Below are positions 18,389-26,264 of a stretch of 64,000 bases of DNA, piece after piece (positions within the stretch are counted from its first letter, which is position 1; each line of letters starts with the position of its first letter). The notes beneath the pieces were generated by a model that saw nothing but the letters and a program-made list of their open reading frames with translations, was not told where the DNA came from and did no database searches. A program made the position numbers and the translations under genes. Origin of the DNA: JAHRVQ01 sp029941905 (lineage in GTDB: Bacteria > Pseudomonadota > Gammaproteobacteria > Pseudomonadales > Azotimanducaceae); contig JAPYTQ010000008.1 in assembly GCA_029941905.1 (NCBI GenBank), positions 87,866-151,865 of the forward strand, given 5' to 3'.

Positions 18389-19671
18389 ATGCGCTGATCA
18401 ATCTGTTTGATAATTTTATTCTGTGTTTGCCCTGCTGCCTTTGCAGACAATCTCGTGCTGCATGTTGGGACATTATTAGCAGTACCGGGAAAACCACCTT
18501 TAAAAAACCAGACCATTGTGATATCCGATAACAAGATCACTGAGTTAGCTGACGGGTTTGTTAATCCTGCAGCAGGTGCCAGACTGCTGGACCTGAAAGA
18601 TCAGTTTGTCTTACCTGGGTTAATGGACTTGCATGTGCATTTGCTGATCGAACTTGGGCCAGGGTCAAGATCACGCACTGTCACTGAGAACGAAACTTTT
18701 ACCCTGCTGCGCGGTGTAAACAATGCCAGGAAAACGCTTTATGCAGGTTTCACGACGGTGAGGGATCTGGGCGGATCGCCTGAGTCAATTTATGCAATTC
18801 GTGACGCGATAAAAACAAATCTTATTCCAGGCCCTCGTGTTTACGCAGCGGGTTCCTCACTTGCGGCGACCGGGGGCATGGTGACATTGATGGCATCCGC
18901 GCCGATCTGATGAAACTATGGACACCGGAGACGATATGCGATGGTGTCGTGGCCTGCCGAAAGGCAACCAGGCACGCCGTCAAGTACGGTGCGGACTGGA
19001 TCAAAGTGACTGCCACCGGTGGGGTGCTGTCAGACACGGCTACAGGACTCGGTGTTCAGATGACCGACGATGAACTCTATGAAATCATGAACACAGCACA
19101 CAACCTGGGTCGCAAAGTTGCCGCACATGCTCACGGCACGGACGGTGTTAATGCCGCACTGCGAGCAGGTGTTGACTCAATTGACCATGGGACATTCCTT
19201 GATAAGGAATCCATTCGATTGTTCAAAAAGCATGGTGCCTACCTGGTGCCAACATTGATGCCGGGTCACTATGTGCCGCTCTCCATGGAAGGCAATCCTT
19301 ACTTCACCGATGCAATCAAGCAAAAGGCAAATCTTGCTGCCAGCGGATCCCGGGCAAGTTTTGCCATGGCGCAAAAAGCCGGGGTTAAGATTGCGTTTGG
19401 CACTGATACTGGTGTCACACCTCACGGTCAGAATGCCCTGGAATTTGAGCTGATGGTCGCTGCCGGAATGTCACCTGCGCAGGCGATCCACTCAGCCACC
19501 GTCGTGGCAGCAGAACTACTTGAAATTTCTGACAAGCTGGGAACGTTGGAAGTGGGAAAACTGGCCGATCTGATTGCCGTGCAAGGTAACCCGTTGCAGG
19601 ATGTTAGTGCCTTAACTCAGGTTACGACCGTCATTAAAGATGGTAAATTAGAAAAATCAGCGACTCACTGA
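18389..19671 (+). pseudogene. Metal-dependent amidohydrolase (imidazolonepropionase-like), disrupted
   Basis: Two consecutive frames together give a complete amidohydrolase: frame one (to 18910) has LPGLMDLHVHLL and FTTVRDLGG, frame two (from about 18878) has GADWIKVTATGG, KVAAHAHGT, SIDHGT, FGTDTG and LADLIAV. Inserting one base after C18877 restores the family sequence TGGHGDIDGIRADLMKLW, so a single base is missing there. The natural ATG at 18389 is followed by TGA at codon 3; without it the signal peptide would read MR-x-SICLIILFCVCPAAFA. TTG 18407 could restart translation. Either a decaying gene or two sequencing errors. Its end overlaps the facing selenoprotein-candidate gene by 15 nt. 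Confidence 0.85.
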
Positions 19672-20403
19672 TTTTTGCTCAAAGACAGCAATTATGAGTG
19701 CCAGCTCACTTACAAGCCTGTCTGCTGTTATGGGTCCCACTTGCCGGAAGACTTCTTCACCGAGCGCATTCAGCACAACAAGTGTAGGCATACCCACGAT
19801 CTTAAAATGGATTATGGCATCAGGATACTGGTCTGCATCAACCTTGAGGAACACAAACTGCTCAAGCGTTGTTAGCACAGCGGGATCTTTCAGGGTGGTT
19901 CTATCCAGTATTTTACAGGCGCCACACCACTCTGCATAAAAATCAATAAACACGAGTTTGCCTGTATCACCCGCCTGGGTTACTGCCGATGCGACCGGTT
20001 CCGGGATCGGGCCTTTTGCAGAATCGACGGATGTCCCGGTTAAGTTTGTTCCAGCAAAACGACTTTCAACGACCTTCGGTACATATCCCAAATCGCTAAT
20101 CGCATCTTTCATTTCTTTAGCCGTTGCGAGACGCCCGTCATAGGTCACGGTAAACTCGTCGGTCTCAAGGGCCACCGTTACGTTGTTAACACCTGCTAGC
20201 TCTGACAGAGCAGCTGAGACCGAATCTGGTCAGCTTAGTCAGGTCGCACCGCTTTTACTTTTCATCATGCCATCAACGACAATGGTTATACGTGACATCT
20301 TGTCGTCGACAGAGTCGCTGGCCGATGCGAGTGATTCTGAGAAAGAGCTGGAAAAAGAGGCGATTGCGATGGATGACATTATTATCCACTTGGCAACGTT
20401 CAT
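19657..20403 (-). CDS. Candidate selenoprotein: exported HMA domain (UxxU) fused to thioredoxin domain
   Basis: Read from ATG 20403 with two TGA codons as Sec, the frame gives 248 residues: signal peptide (about 1-28, MNVAKWIIMSSIAIASF...ASA), an HMA domain (about 36-110: RITIVVDGMM, then SGAT-U55-LS-U58-PDSVSAALSELAGV, VTVALETDEFTVTYD, MKDAISDLGYVPKVV), a linker, and a thioredoxin domain (about 140-240) with W159-C160-GA-C163 and VGMPTLV. HMA domains bind soft metals through MxCxxC; both cysteines are replaced by TGA (20239-20241 and 20230-20232) and no other stop occurs. A hairpin 20199-20211 fits a bacterial SECIS. Known precedent: UxxU redox or metal motifs exist in some bacterial selenoproteins. 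Without read-through, translation would stop after 54 residues. Ordinary gene finders would report only the part after 20175. Confidence 0.78.
20199..20211 (-). promoter_or_regulatory. Candidate bacterial SECIS hairpin
   Basis: In the mRNA sense (minus strand) GCTCT-GTC-AGAGC forms a five-pair stem with a loop starting with G. The loop begins 23 nt after the second TGA and 32 nt after the first; general bSECIS rules as I recall them ask for a small stem-loop with a G in the first two loop positions about 16-37 nt after the UGA. Both codons therefore fall within range of this one element. An outer CTGC/GCAG pairing (with a bulge) is possible. Folding was judged by eye. Confidence 0.55.
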
Positions 20404-20448
20404 TGAGTACCCGCATTGACAACGAATTAGGATGTTGAATTGTATGTT

Positions 20449-20470
20449 AAAACCTGTACCAGCTACAGGT
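20449..20470 (-). terminator. Possible weak intrinsic terminator after the DUF3570 gene
   Basis: On the minus strand ACCTGTA-GCTGG-TACAGGT forms a seven-pair stem with a five-nt loop, followed by TTTAAC (four T counting the last stem base). It lies 20-40 nt after the DUF3570 stop and upstream of the HMA-thioredoxin gene, so it may reduce rather than abolish read-through into it. Confidence 0.45.
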
Positions 20471-20490
20471 GTAATAATAGTTTGATCCCG

Positions 20491-21633
20491 CTAAAACCAG
20501 AGTGACAAATACGCCCTGAAAACCACGGCATTAAAATTAAAGGCGGGTTCTTCACCAACGGTACCACCGGCGAGGACATTGTTGAAGTCCTTGTAGTCAA
20601 ACATCATGTAGTCGAGATAAAGGTTCACCGAACCGCGACTGAAGAACAGGAATCCTTCCTCATTAAACAGATAAGACACACCAATGCCCGCAGTTGTACT
20701 ATCAAAGGTGGCGAGTTCCTTATCTCTCGCCAGAAAATTTTGAGCGTTCCGGTAAGGGAAAAGGTCGCTATAGAAGCTGGCGCTGGTTTGTGAATAGTAG
20801 CGGAACTTTACATCAAACTCCCAGTGTCTGCGCCAGGGGTGAGTATAGGATACCTCGCCATTATGTGCTGTTATTCCCCAGGAATCCGAGTAGTAGCGAT
20901 ATTCACCGCGCAGTGCGGCTCGATACGGAAGATAGACCATGGTGCGAATAGCAGCCGCGTCACTGGATCTGGTATTAGGGTACAGTTCGGCCTGGTAGCT
21001 ATACCCCAGTTGAACGGTGGGGTCGACAAAGCGAACCGAGCGATAGGGATTATTCAAGAAGCCTTCGTCGACAACGGCCTCGTATCCGAAGTTCATGATC
21101 ATACGTTTTGTGAGGATCTGCGAGAGTTCGACCTTGTAGGACTGATGGATTGCACCTGCTTCGAAGGTATCGTCACCGTTGCGCCGTACGGTGTCATCAC
21201 CATAGGCATAACCCATTGATAGTGTTGTCAGGTCACCAAAAAAATCCTGGCTGAGGTTGAACCTGAATGTGCTGGCGTCATAGTCATCTTCCTGGCTTCG
21301 GGTGAAGCCAATCCCCAACAGGGTTTTGTCGTAAAGGTAATCTGCACCGAGACTGAATTCCTGCCTCTCCTCCGAGTAAGCTGAGGCGGTCGCTTTTACG
21401 TCGATGGATGCGCCGGAAATCATATCCACGTAGTAATTTCCCCAGACCGAGATCTTGTCCTGGTAAGCCTTGCGTATCAGAACTGAAGGACCATTGATGG
21501 TGACGTTATCACCCTCATAGCTGTGCCATAAAACGTCTGCCCGGTCTTCCGGTAGTATTTTTGCAATAGCGGACGCAGACAGCAGTGTTGACAGACAAAC
21601 CAATACCGTCAGCAGGTGTCTCGTCACAGTCAT
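20491..21633 (-). CDS. DUF3570 outer-membrane beta-barrel protein with possible ApbE flavinylation motif
   Basis: ATG 21633 is chosen, one nt after the DUF4266 stop; an upstream extension lacks a signal peptide. The 380 residues open with a signal peptide (HLLTVLVCLSTLLSASAIA), and the rest alternates aromatic and polar residues in beta-barrel style, ending in ...AYLSLWF, a C-terminal Phe typical of outer-membrane proteins. Near the N-terminus VDMISGASIDV contains D70-M-I-S-G-A-S76 (21406-21426), which resembles the D-x-x-(S/T)-G-A-(S/T) site where ApbE attaches FMN. DUF3570 has no firmly known function; co-occurrence with DUF4266, ApbE and thioredoxin-like genes is from memory. Confidence 0.87.
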   Translation of the reverse strand: MTVTRHLLTVLVCLSTLLSASAIAKILPEDRADVLWHSYEGDNVTINGPSVLIRKAYQDKISVWGNYYVDMISGASIDVKATASAYSEERQEFSLGADYLYDKTLLGIGFTRSQEDDYDASTFRFNLSQDFFGDLTTLSMGYAYGDDTVRRNGDDTFEAGAIHQSYKVELSQILTKRMIMNFGYEAVVDEGFLNNPYRSVRFVDPTVQLGYSYQAELYPNTRSSDAAAIRTMVYLPYRAALRGEYRYYSDSWGITAHNGEVSYTHPWRRHWEFDVKFRYYSQTSASFYSDLFPYRNAQNFLARDKELATFDSTTAGIGVSYLFNEEGFLFFSRGSVNLYLDYMMFDYKDFNNVLAGGTVGEEPAFNFNAVVFRAYLSLWF

Positions 21634-21634
21634 A

Positions 21635-21874
21635 TTAGTTACAACCACAACCGCCCCCGGAGCCACCTTCTGCACCCCTTGCCCCTTCTCTGGCCTGGTG
21701 TACATGGTGGATGTATGCCGCGTCAGCGGACCCTCGAGAGAACGTCATAATCGGGTCAGCCAGCGCATTACGTTCAAATGGGCTTACCCAGGGCTCAATA
21801 GACACGCAACTCGCCAGACTCAGGGTTGCTGTGACCATTGATAGTGTCAGGATCATTCTTTGGACCTGTCTCAT
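21635..21874 (-). CDS. DUF4266 small lipoprotein with C-terminal Gly-Cys tail
   Basis: 79 residues, AGGAG upstream of ATG. Lipoprotein signal ends LASC (Cys23 acylated). The mature part is about 57 residues and ends QAREGARGAEGGSGGGCGCN, a glycine-rich stretch with Cys76 and Cys78. The exposed tail is a candidate for metal binding, disulfide exchange or modification; nothing in the sequence decides which. Sits directly before the DUF3570 gene (one nt apart), so the two are surely cotranslated and probably act together at the outer membrane. Confidence 0.9.
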   Translation of the reverse strand: MRQVQRMILTLSMVTATLSLASCVSIEPWVSPFERNALADPIMTFSRGSADAAYIHHVHQAREGARGAEGGSGGGCGCN

Positions 21875-21921
21875 GTTGTTTCTCCTTTTGAATCTTGTAC
21901 CGGTATTTTTTTAATTCCGCG

Positions 21922-22623
21922 CTAGAAAAAGATTGAAATACCGGCGACCACTTCGAAATTGTGGGTTGTTTTACTTTCACCCGTGATTTCGGTCTCGAAT
22001 ATGTGATCCCTGACCTGTAAATTCATCGCCAGGAAGTCGTTGGCGATAATGCGATAGCCGACGCCACCGCTGGCAGTGAATTTTTGGTCACCGGCGAATT
22101 CCGTGGATCCGACACCGCCGACGAAGTAAAAACCGGAGTTAACGGCCCAGCGATTGAAAATAAATGTTTCTCCGGGAAACAGGTTCAGGCCAAGGGACAG
22201 ATCGTAAAAGCGAATATCCCGATCATCATCCGATAACAGACTGGCGCCGCCTGAAAGTTTCTCGAAACTGGTGGTGCCGATTTTACTGGTGCCGAATCGC
22301 GCCTCGACGAAAAAATCTTCTGTGACATGGTAGGTGAGCGATCCGACCACAACCGGATTCGTTTCGAAATCTTCAATAGATAACAGGCCACCGGATATCC
22401 CAATCTCGAAGTTTTCGGTATCGATGTCTGAAATTTGTACCGGCTGCCTCTCTATGTCCGAGATCAGGTCAAGATCGACTGAGTCTCCCAGCGGATCATC
22501 GTACTGCGTGTCGTTGTCTGCATAGACAGTGCTTGCGATACCTGCACAGGCAATGGTTAAAAACAGTGTCGTTCGCAGCGAACGACTGAGTGCTAGAAAA
22601 ACACGCTTAGGCCTAGTTTCCAT
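21922..22623 (-). CDS. Outer-membrane beta-barrel protein
   Basis: ATG 22623 preceded by GAGGAAA; 233 residues. Signal peptide (RTTLFLTIACAGIASTVYA) then an acidic N-terminal segment and eight or so beta strands (ISGGLLSIEDF, VVVGSLTYHVTEDFFVEARFG, YDLSLGLNLFP, NSGFYFVGGVGSTEF, FTASGGVGYRI, FLAMNLQVRDHIF, TTHNFEVVAGISIFF) ending in Phe. Resembles the OMP_myx_plus class of small barrels that I associate with myxobacteria-like envelope systems. Overlaps the upstream SH3-barrel gene by 31 nt and so is translationally linked to it. Confidence 0.8.
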   Translation of the reverse strand: METRPKRVFLALSRSLRTTLFLTIACAGIASTVYADNDTQYDDPLGDSVDLDLISDIERQPVQISDIDTENFEIGISGGLLSIEDFETNPVVVGSLTYHVTEDFFVEARFGTSKIGTTSFEKLSGGASLLSDDDRDIRFYDLSLGLNLFPGETFIFNRWAVNSGFYFVGGVGSTEFAGDQKFTASGGVGYRIIANDFLAMNLQVRDHIFETEITGESKTTHNFEVVAGISIFF

Positions 22624-23381
22624 TCGCTTATTTCCTCATTTTTATCCCGACTCGTCAGCACGGTGTGATAACGATAGTCGAGAAACATTAAAAATCTCCG
22701 GGTCAAATAAAGATTAGCCCCGGCGCCCGCGTTGACTGTCTGGTTCGTCCGATCTTCAGATTGAACAATGGTTGAAAAGGGTTCTGTATGCAGTACGCCC
22801 GTGCCCAGTTGAAAGTAGGGAGACAGTCGCCAATGGGGAAAGGGTGAATGCTGGATACTTGCTACGAGCATCAGGCCATCGGAGACATCTCCCAGAATCT
22901 GGGAGCCTTGTAATTGCACTGCAATATTGCGCGTAAAGCGATAGGTCACGGCGGACGAAATCAATGAAGCGCCCTGGAAGTCACCACCAGACATTGACCA
23001 TTCCCATTTTCTGTCTGCTGCATCCGAGAGACTGGAGTTTGGAAATGTTACGAACGCATCGTCGGCGTTAACGGTTCGGACCATTTGGGTAACATGCACC
23101 CAACCGGATTTTTCGTGGCGGCTATTGGTTTCAATTTTGAACCAGTCGGTACGGCGCTTGTCGATTGTGATCATTTCACCTTCCTCGACGACATAAAAAA
23201 TCGGGTAACCTCGCCCCGGACCGGTTCGCATTTCCAGGTATGGATCTACAACTTTCGTGACTTTAGTATTGGGTGGCTTGTCAGATTCTGATTTCGCAGA
23301 TGAATTAGCATTTGCGGTACTCGAGGCAACCAGACACGCCAGCACGAGTAGCAACCGTGAGATGTTTTTGGACACATTCAC
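22593..23381 (-). CDS. SH3-like domain plus outer-membrane beta-barrel protein
   Basis: GTG 23381 overlaps the upstream stop (GTGA), giving 262 residues with signal peptide (RLLLVLACLVASSTANA). An SH3b domain follows (about 40-105: VDPYLEMRTGPGRGYPIFYVVEEGEMITIDKRRTDWFKIET), a fold that often binds cell wall. The C-terminal ~150 residues form a barrel like that of the next gene, ending ISEWKLGLSVFF. It could connect outer membrane to peptidoglycan. Same operon as the HzsA-like gene. Confidence 0.82.
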   Translation of the reverse strand: MNVSKNISRLLLVLACLVASSTANANSSAKSESDKPPNTKVTKVVDPYLEMRTGPGRGYPIFYVVEEGEMITIDKRRTDWFKIETNSRHEKSGWVHVTQMVRTVNADDAFVTFPNSSLSDAADRKWEWSMSGGDFQGASLISSAVTYRFTRNIAVQLQGSQILGDVSDGLMLVASIQHSPFPHWRLSPYFQLGTGVLHTEPFSTIVQSEDRTNQTVNAGAGANLYLTRRFLMFLDYRYHTVLTSRDKNEEISEWKLGLSVFF

Positions 23382-26077
23382 TGCTGCGGAACCTTGAACG
23401 GATCGTTGTAGTACTGAGCACCAATATCGAGCCATTCGGAAATCAGTTTCAATTCTGCAGCGGAAAGGTATCCGGAGTGTGTACCGGTGCTGTCAAAAGC
23501 AGAAGTAAATACTGGTGAAGCCAGAGCCCCCGCGGTAGCCATTGCAGGTCGGACGCCAACAGTTGTTAAAATCGGAATCGGGTTTCCCAGAGCATCGAGA
23601 ACCAGGTCACCATTGGCATCGGTGAGAAAAGTCGGGTTGCCGTTGGAATCCAGCACGGGTACAAGGACATCAACCAGAACGCCGTTAACCACTTCCTGTT
23701 CTGAATCACCAAACAGTAGTTCCCGATAACTTTTAAAATGGTCTGGCTCGTCGCTGGAAGGCCCGTCAGTCAGGTCGAGTTGCCCTTCAGGTACTCGCGC
23801 CATGCCCATGTCGTCTGTCATCGTGTGGCAGGTCGTACAGGTCTGGTCAACAAGCAGGGTTGTGCCGTCAACATCAAAAATGCGTCGGTCGACTTGCCAG
23901 ACCGGGTGAATGTTGGCTTCGTAGTGGATCGTTGCACGGCAACTGGAAATCCAGTTCGTTGTGCAACTGGCGTTGATTGGTGCAGGGGATTGCAGGTCGC
24001 TGTACCGGTAACTGAAAGCCGCATCTTTCCCGCGTTGAACAGGGTCAGTCCATAGATCGTCGAATACCAGGTCAAACGCCGGGTCCGGGGCACCATTTTG
24101 CCCGGCAAACGCTTCTGCCATTGATGCACTGGCGGTTGCCGCAAAAGCCGGGTCGAGATCCGGGTATGGTCCGCCAGGATTGATGGACGGCGCTTGTGCA
24201 TCCCTGCGACCATGGGGAATTTCGCTGTTCGAAGTATGACAACCATTACATTCAAGCAACTCACCGGGGCGCACCTGCAACCAGTTTCGATGCCGGCCTG
24301 TGATTCGTCTGCCATTAGCGTCAAGGACGCTAATGGCAAATGGTACGTCGGCAGGCACTTTTACGTAAACAGATCCATCCGGGTGGACGGTGGCGTAGCC
24401 GATGATTTCTCGCATGAGTTCGCCTCGGGAACGACCGAAGGCCGACCCTGGAATTACGACCAGGTCTCGATCCGGTAACGAAACCGGTTTCTCCATGCGT
24501 AAAAAGTGAGCGGTTCTTTCGCTGGAAGTTGTCAGTACCGGGTTTGCAATTGTTGATAAATCGGGCTGCGCGATATCTATGCCGTCGAAATCATAGACGC
24601 TGCGGATATGGAGCAAGCCTGCGGCCTCGTCGATCAGCAACTGGGTGGCATTATCTGCTGACTGGGGTTGAAGGAAATCAGGATTTGGCCGTGGAGACAT
24701 CACGACTGCCTCTGAGAACACAACACCTTCCAGAGGTGGCACGACGGACTGCTGGCTATCGTCATCCAGGTTTAATATCCACAGCCCATACAATGGGTCC
24801 GCTTCTTCAGGTGCAGGATCAGAAACTGACAATAGTTCGTCTGTACAGGGCACGATGTTTACAATTTCCCCGCCATTCGGGGCGGTACTATCCAGGGTGC
24901 GTTCAAGCAATCGACACTGCGACCAGGAGACCAGCAATCGATTGGTTCCATCCAACAGCGGAACCGCTGATGCGAATCGTCCTCCCGGGGACGGTCCGTC
25001 GAGTTCAACAAGGGTGCTAAGGGGGGAGGTTTGTCCCTCTGCTGAAGAGCCCTGAAAATCGAATATCGTTTGATCGTGTTCAACAAAATTGTTGCTGTCA
25101 ATGATCATCAGATCACCACCAAGGATACTGTTGCTGTTGCTCCGGGCGATGACCAGTATCTGGTCGTCGTCCATTTGCCGTGGATCCATAAAAGCAATGT
25201 CGGAGCCATCTCGCCCGGTATCCTGGCTGTGATATCCATACAGACGTTCCAGTTGTGTCCCATCGGGCCTGATACGATACAAACTGATAAAGTTGCGCCC
25301 GGGTACATTGTCCCAACGACTGAAGATGATCTCACCGGTATTGAGCAGATTTGGACCCTGGTCGTGGCTCTGATTGAATGTGAGCTGCTCAATACCCGTG
25401 CCGTCATTGTTCATCACGTGGAGTACCGAAGCCTCTTCCCTTCTGTCTTCATCCAGCGCGGCAAATTGTGGCCGTCCCTCGTCCAGCAGAATTGCACGGG
25501 ATTGGCGTTGCCTGGTTGAGGTAAAGACAATTCGGCCGTCAGGTAGAAAAGCAGGATCCCTGTCCTGGCCTGCTTCGGCCAGAGTGTCAGATTGGATAAC
25601 CCTGCTCAGCTGGTCCGTGTCCAGATCATAGACCCAGATGTTCCAGGTTGGCTGGTCTTCCAGGTCAGCATCGGGATCAAATGGCCCGCGCATCGAAAAT
25701 GCGAGGCGACGCCCGTCGTAATCCGTCTCCAGATCGCGTACGTCATATAAGGGTGCAGTACCTGAAGTGTCGTCGGTGAAAGCCGCGTCCGATATATTGC
25801 GTTCCAAAGCACTGGGTATTGCCTGTTCTTTTAAGATCAGTTGCGCGCCTGGTTCAAATACATTGAGTTGCCTTGGGGTATTTGATGCAACATCACCCTG
25901 ATCGTTAATGATGAACGGTCGACTAATAAAGACTAGCGGAAAATCCTGGACGACTGGGTCCGGATCCTGGCTATCGCCAGTAACAGCGAGGCTTAGACCA
26001 CCTGGGTCGCCCTGTTGGCAGGCGCTAGCTACCAACGTGAGGGATAAGGCAGCGATGCATCTTATTCGAAACGTCAT
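23378..26077 (-). CDS. HzsA-related c-type haem lipoprotein with PD40/WD40-like repeats
   Basis: About 899 residues from ATG 26077 (ATG 26089 is an alternative). Lipoprotein signal RIRCIAALSLTLVASAC. Residues about 60-480 carry beta-propeller-like PD40 blocks (DGRRLAFSMRGPFD, FLPDGRIVFTSTR), then VHPDGSVYVKVPADVPF and two haem c motifs: LECNGCHTSNSE and QTCTTCHTMTDD. This matches the proteins annotated as hydrazine synthase alpha-related (HZS_alpha); the organism is not thereby an anammox bacterium. Role is probably electron transfer or redox chemistry on the outer membrane. First gene of the minus-strand operon. Confidence 0.85.
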   Translation of the reverse strand: MTFRIRCIAALSLTLVASACQQGDPGGLSLAVTGDSQDPDPVVQDFPLVFISRPFIINDQGDVASNTPRQLNVFEPGAQLILKEQAIPSALERNISDAAFTDDTSGTAPLYDVRDLETDYDGRRLAFSMRGPFDPDADLEDQPTWNIWVYDLDTDQLSRVIQSDTLAEAGQDRDPAFLPDGRIVFTSTRQRQSRAILLDEGRPQFAALDEDRREEASVLHVMNNDGTGIEQLTFNQSHDQGPNLLNTGEIIFSRWDNVPGRNFISLYRIRPDGTQLERLYGYHSQDTGRDGSDIAFMDPRQMDDDQILVIARSNSNSILGGDLMIIDSNNFVEHDQTIFDFQGSSAEGQTSPLSTLVELDGPSPGGRFASAVPLLDGTNRLLVSWSQCRLLERTLDSTAPNGGEIVNIVPCTDELLSVSDPAPEEADPLYGLWILNLDDDSQQSVVPPLEGVVFSEAVVMSPRPNPDFLQPQSADNATQLLIDEAAGLLHIRSVYDFDGIDIAQPDLSTIANPVLTTSSERTAHFLRMEKPVSLPDRDLVVIPGSAFGRSRGELMREIIGYATVHPDGSVYVKVPADVPFAISVLDANGRRITGRHRNWLQVRPGELLECNGCHTSNSEIPHGRRDAQAPSINPGGPYPDLDPAFAATASASMAEAFAGQNGAPDPAFDLVFDDLWTDPVQRGKDAAFSYRYSDLQSPAPINASCTTNWISSCRATIHYEANIHPVWQVDRRIFDVDGTTLLVDQTCTTCHTMTDDMGMARVPEGQLDLTDGPSSDEPDHFKSYRELLFGDSEQEVVNGVLVDVLVPVLDSNGNPTFLTDANGDLVLDALGNPIPILTTVGVRPAMATAGALASPVFTSAFDSTGTHSGYLSAAELKLISEWLDIGAQYYNDPFKVPQQ

Positions 26078-26264
26078 TCTGGTGGACCACATAAGTACTT
26101 TTGAAGAATAGTCGATAAACCAAAAACGCTTGTGATCAACTTCACAAAATACGATAGACAACAATAAAAAGTGTGCGCTGGTTCACCTTCTCGTTCAATT
26201 TCACTGCCCCAGGCGGTCTGTTTTGCCTAATCTAGGGAGTATTAAATTAGCCATGGGAAACGAG
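26078..26264. promoter_or_regulatory. Divergent intergenic region between two c-type haem gene sets
   Basis: About 190 bp separate the start codons of the HzsA-like gene (minus) and the DUF1588/1585-like gene (plus), so promoters for both must lie here. It is AT-rich in the middle (CAAAATACGATAGACAAC). I could not settle on convincing -35/-10 pairs or an operator. Confidence 0.5.

Noticed and set aside
18395..18397. TGA at codon 3 of the amidohydrolase as Sec
   Set aside because: It falls in a signal peptide, where Sec has no use, and the gene also has a frameshift.
20239..20250. SGAT before the first Sec as an ApbE site
   Set aside because: The Asp required six residues before the acceptor is missing (the nearest Asp lies ten back), so it does not fit the flavinylation pattern.
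20183..20419. 78-codon plus-strand frame opposite the HMA region
   Set aside because: Antisense shadow of the HMA domain; no SD and no protein-like pattern.
23378..26077. Evidence for hydrazine synthesis (anammox)
   Set aside because: HzsA-related proteins are widespread; no HzsB/C or hydrazine dehydrogenase is present.
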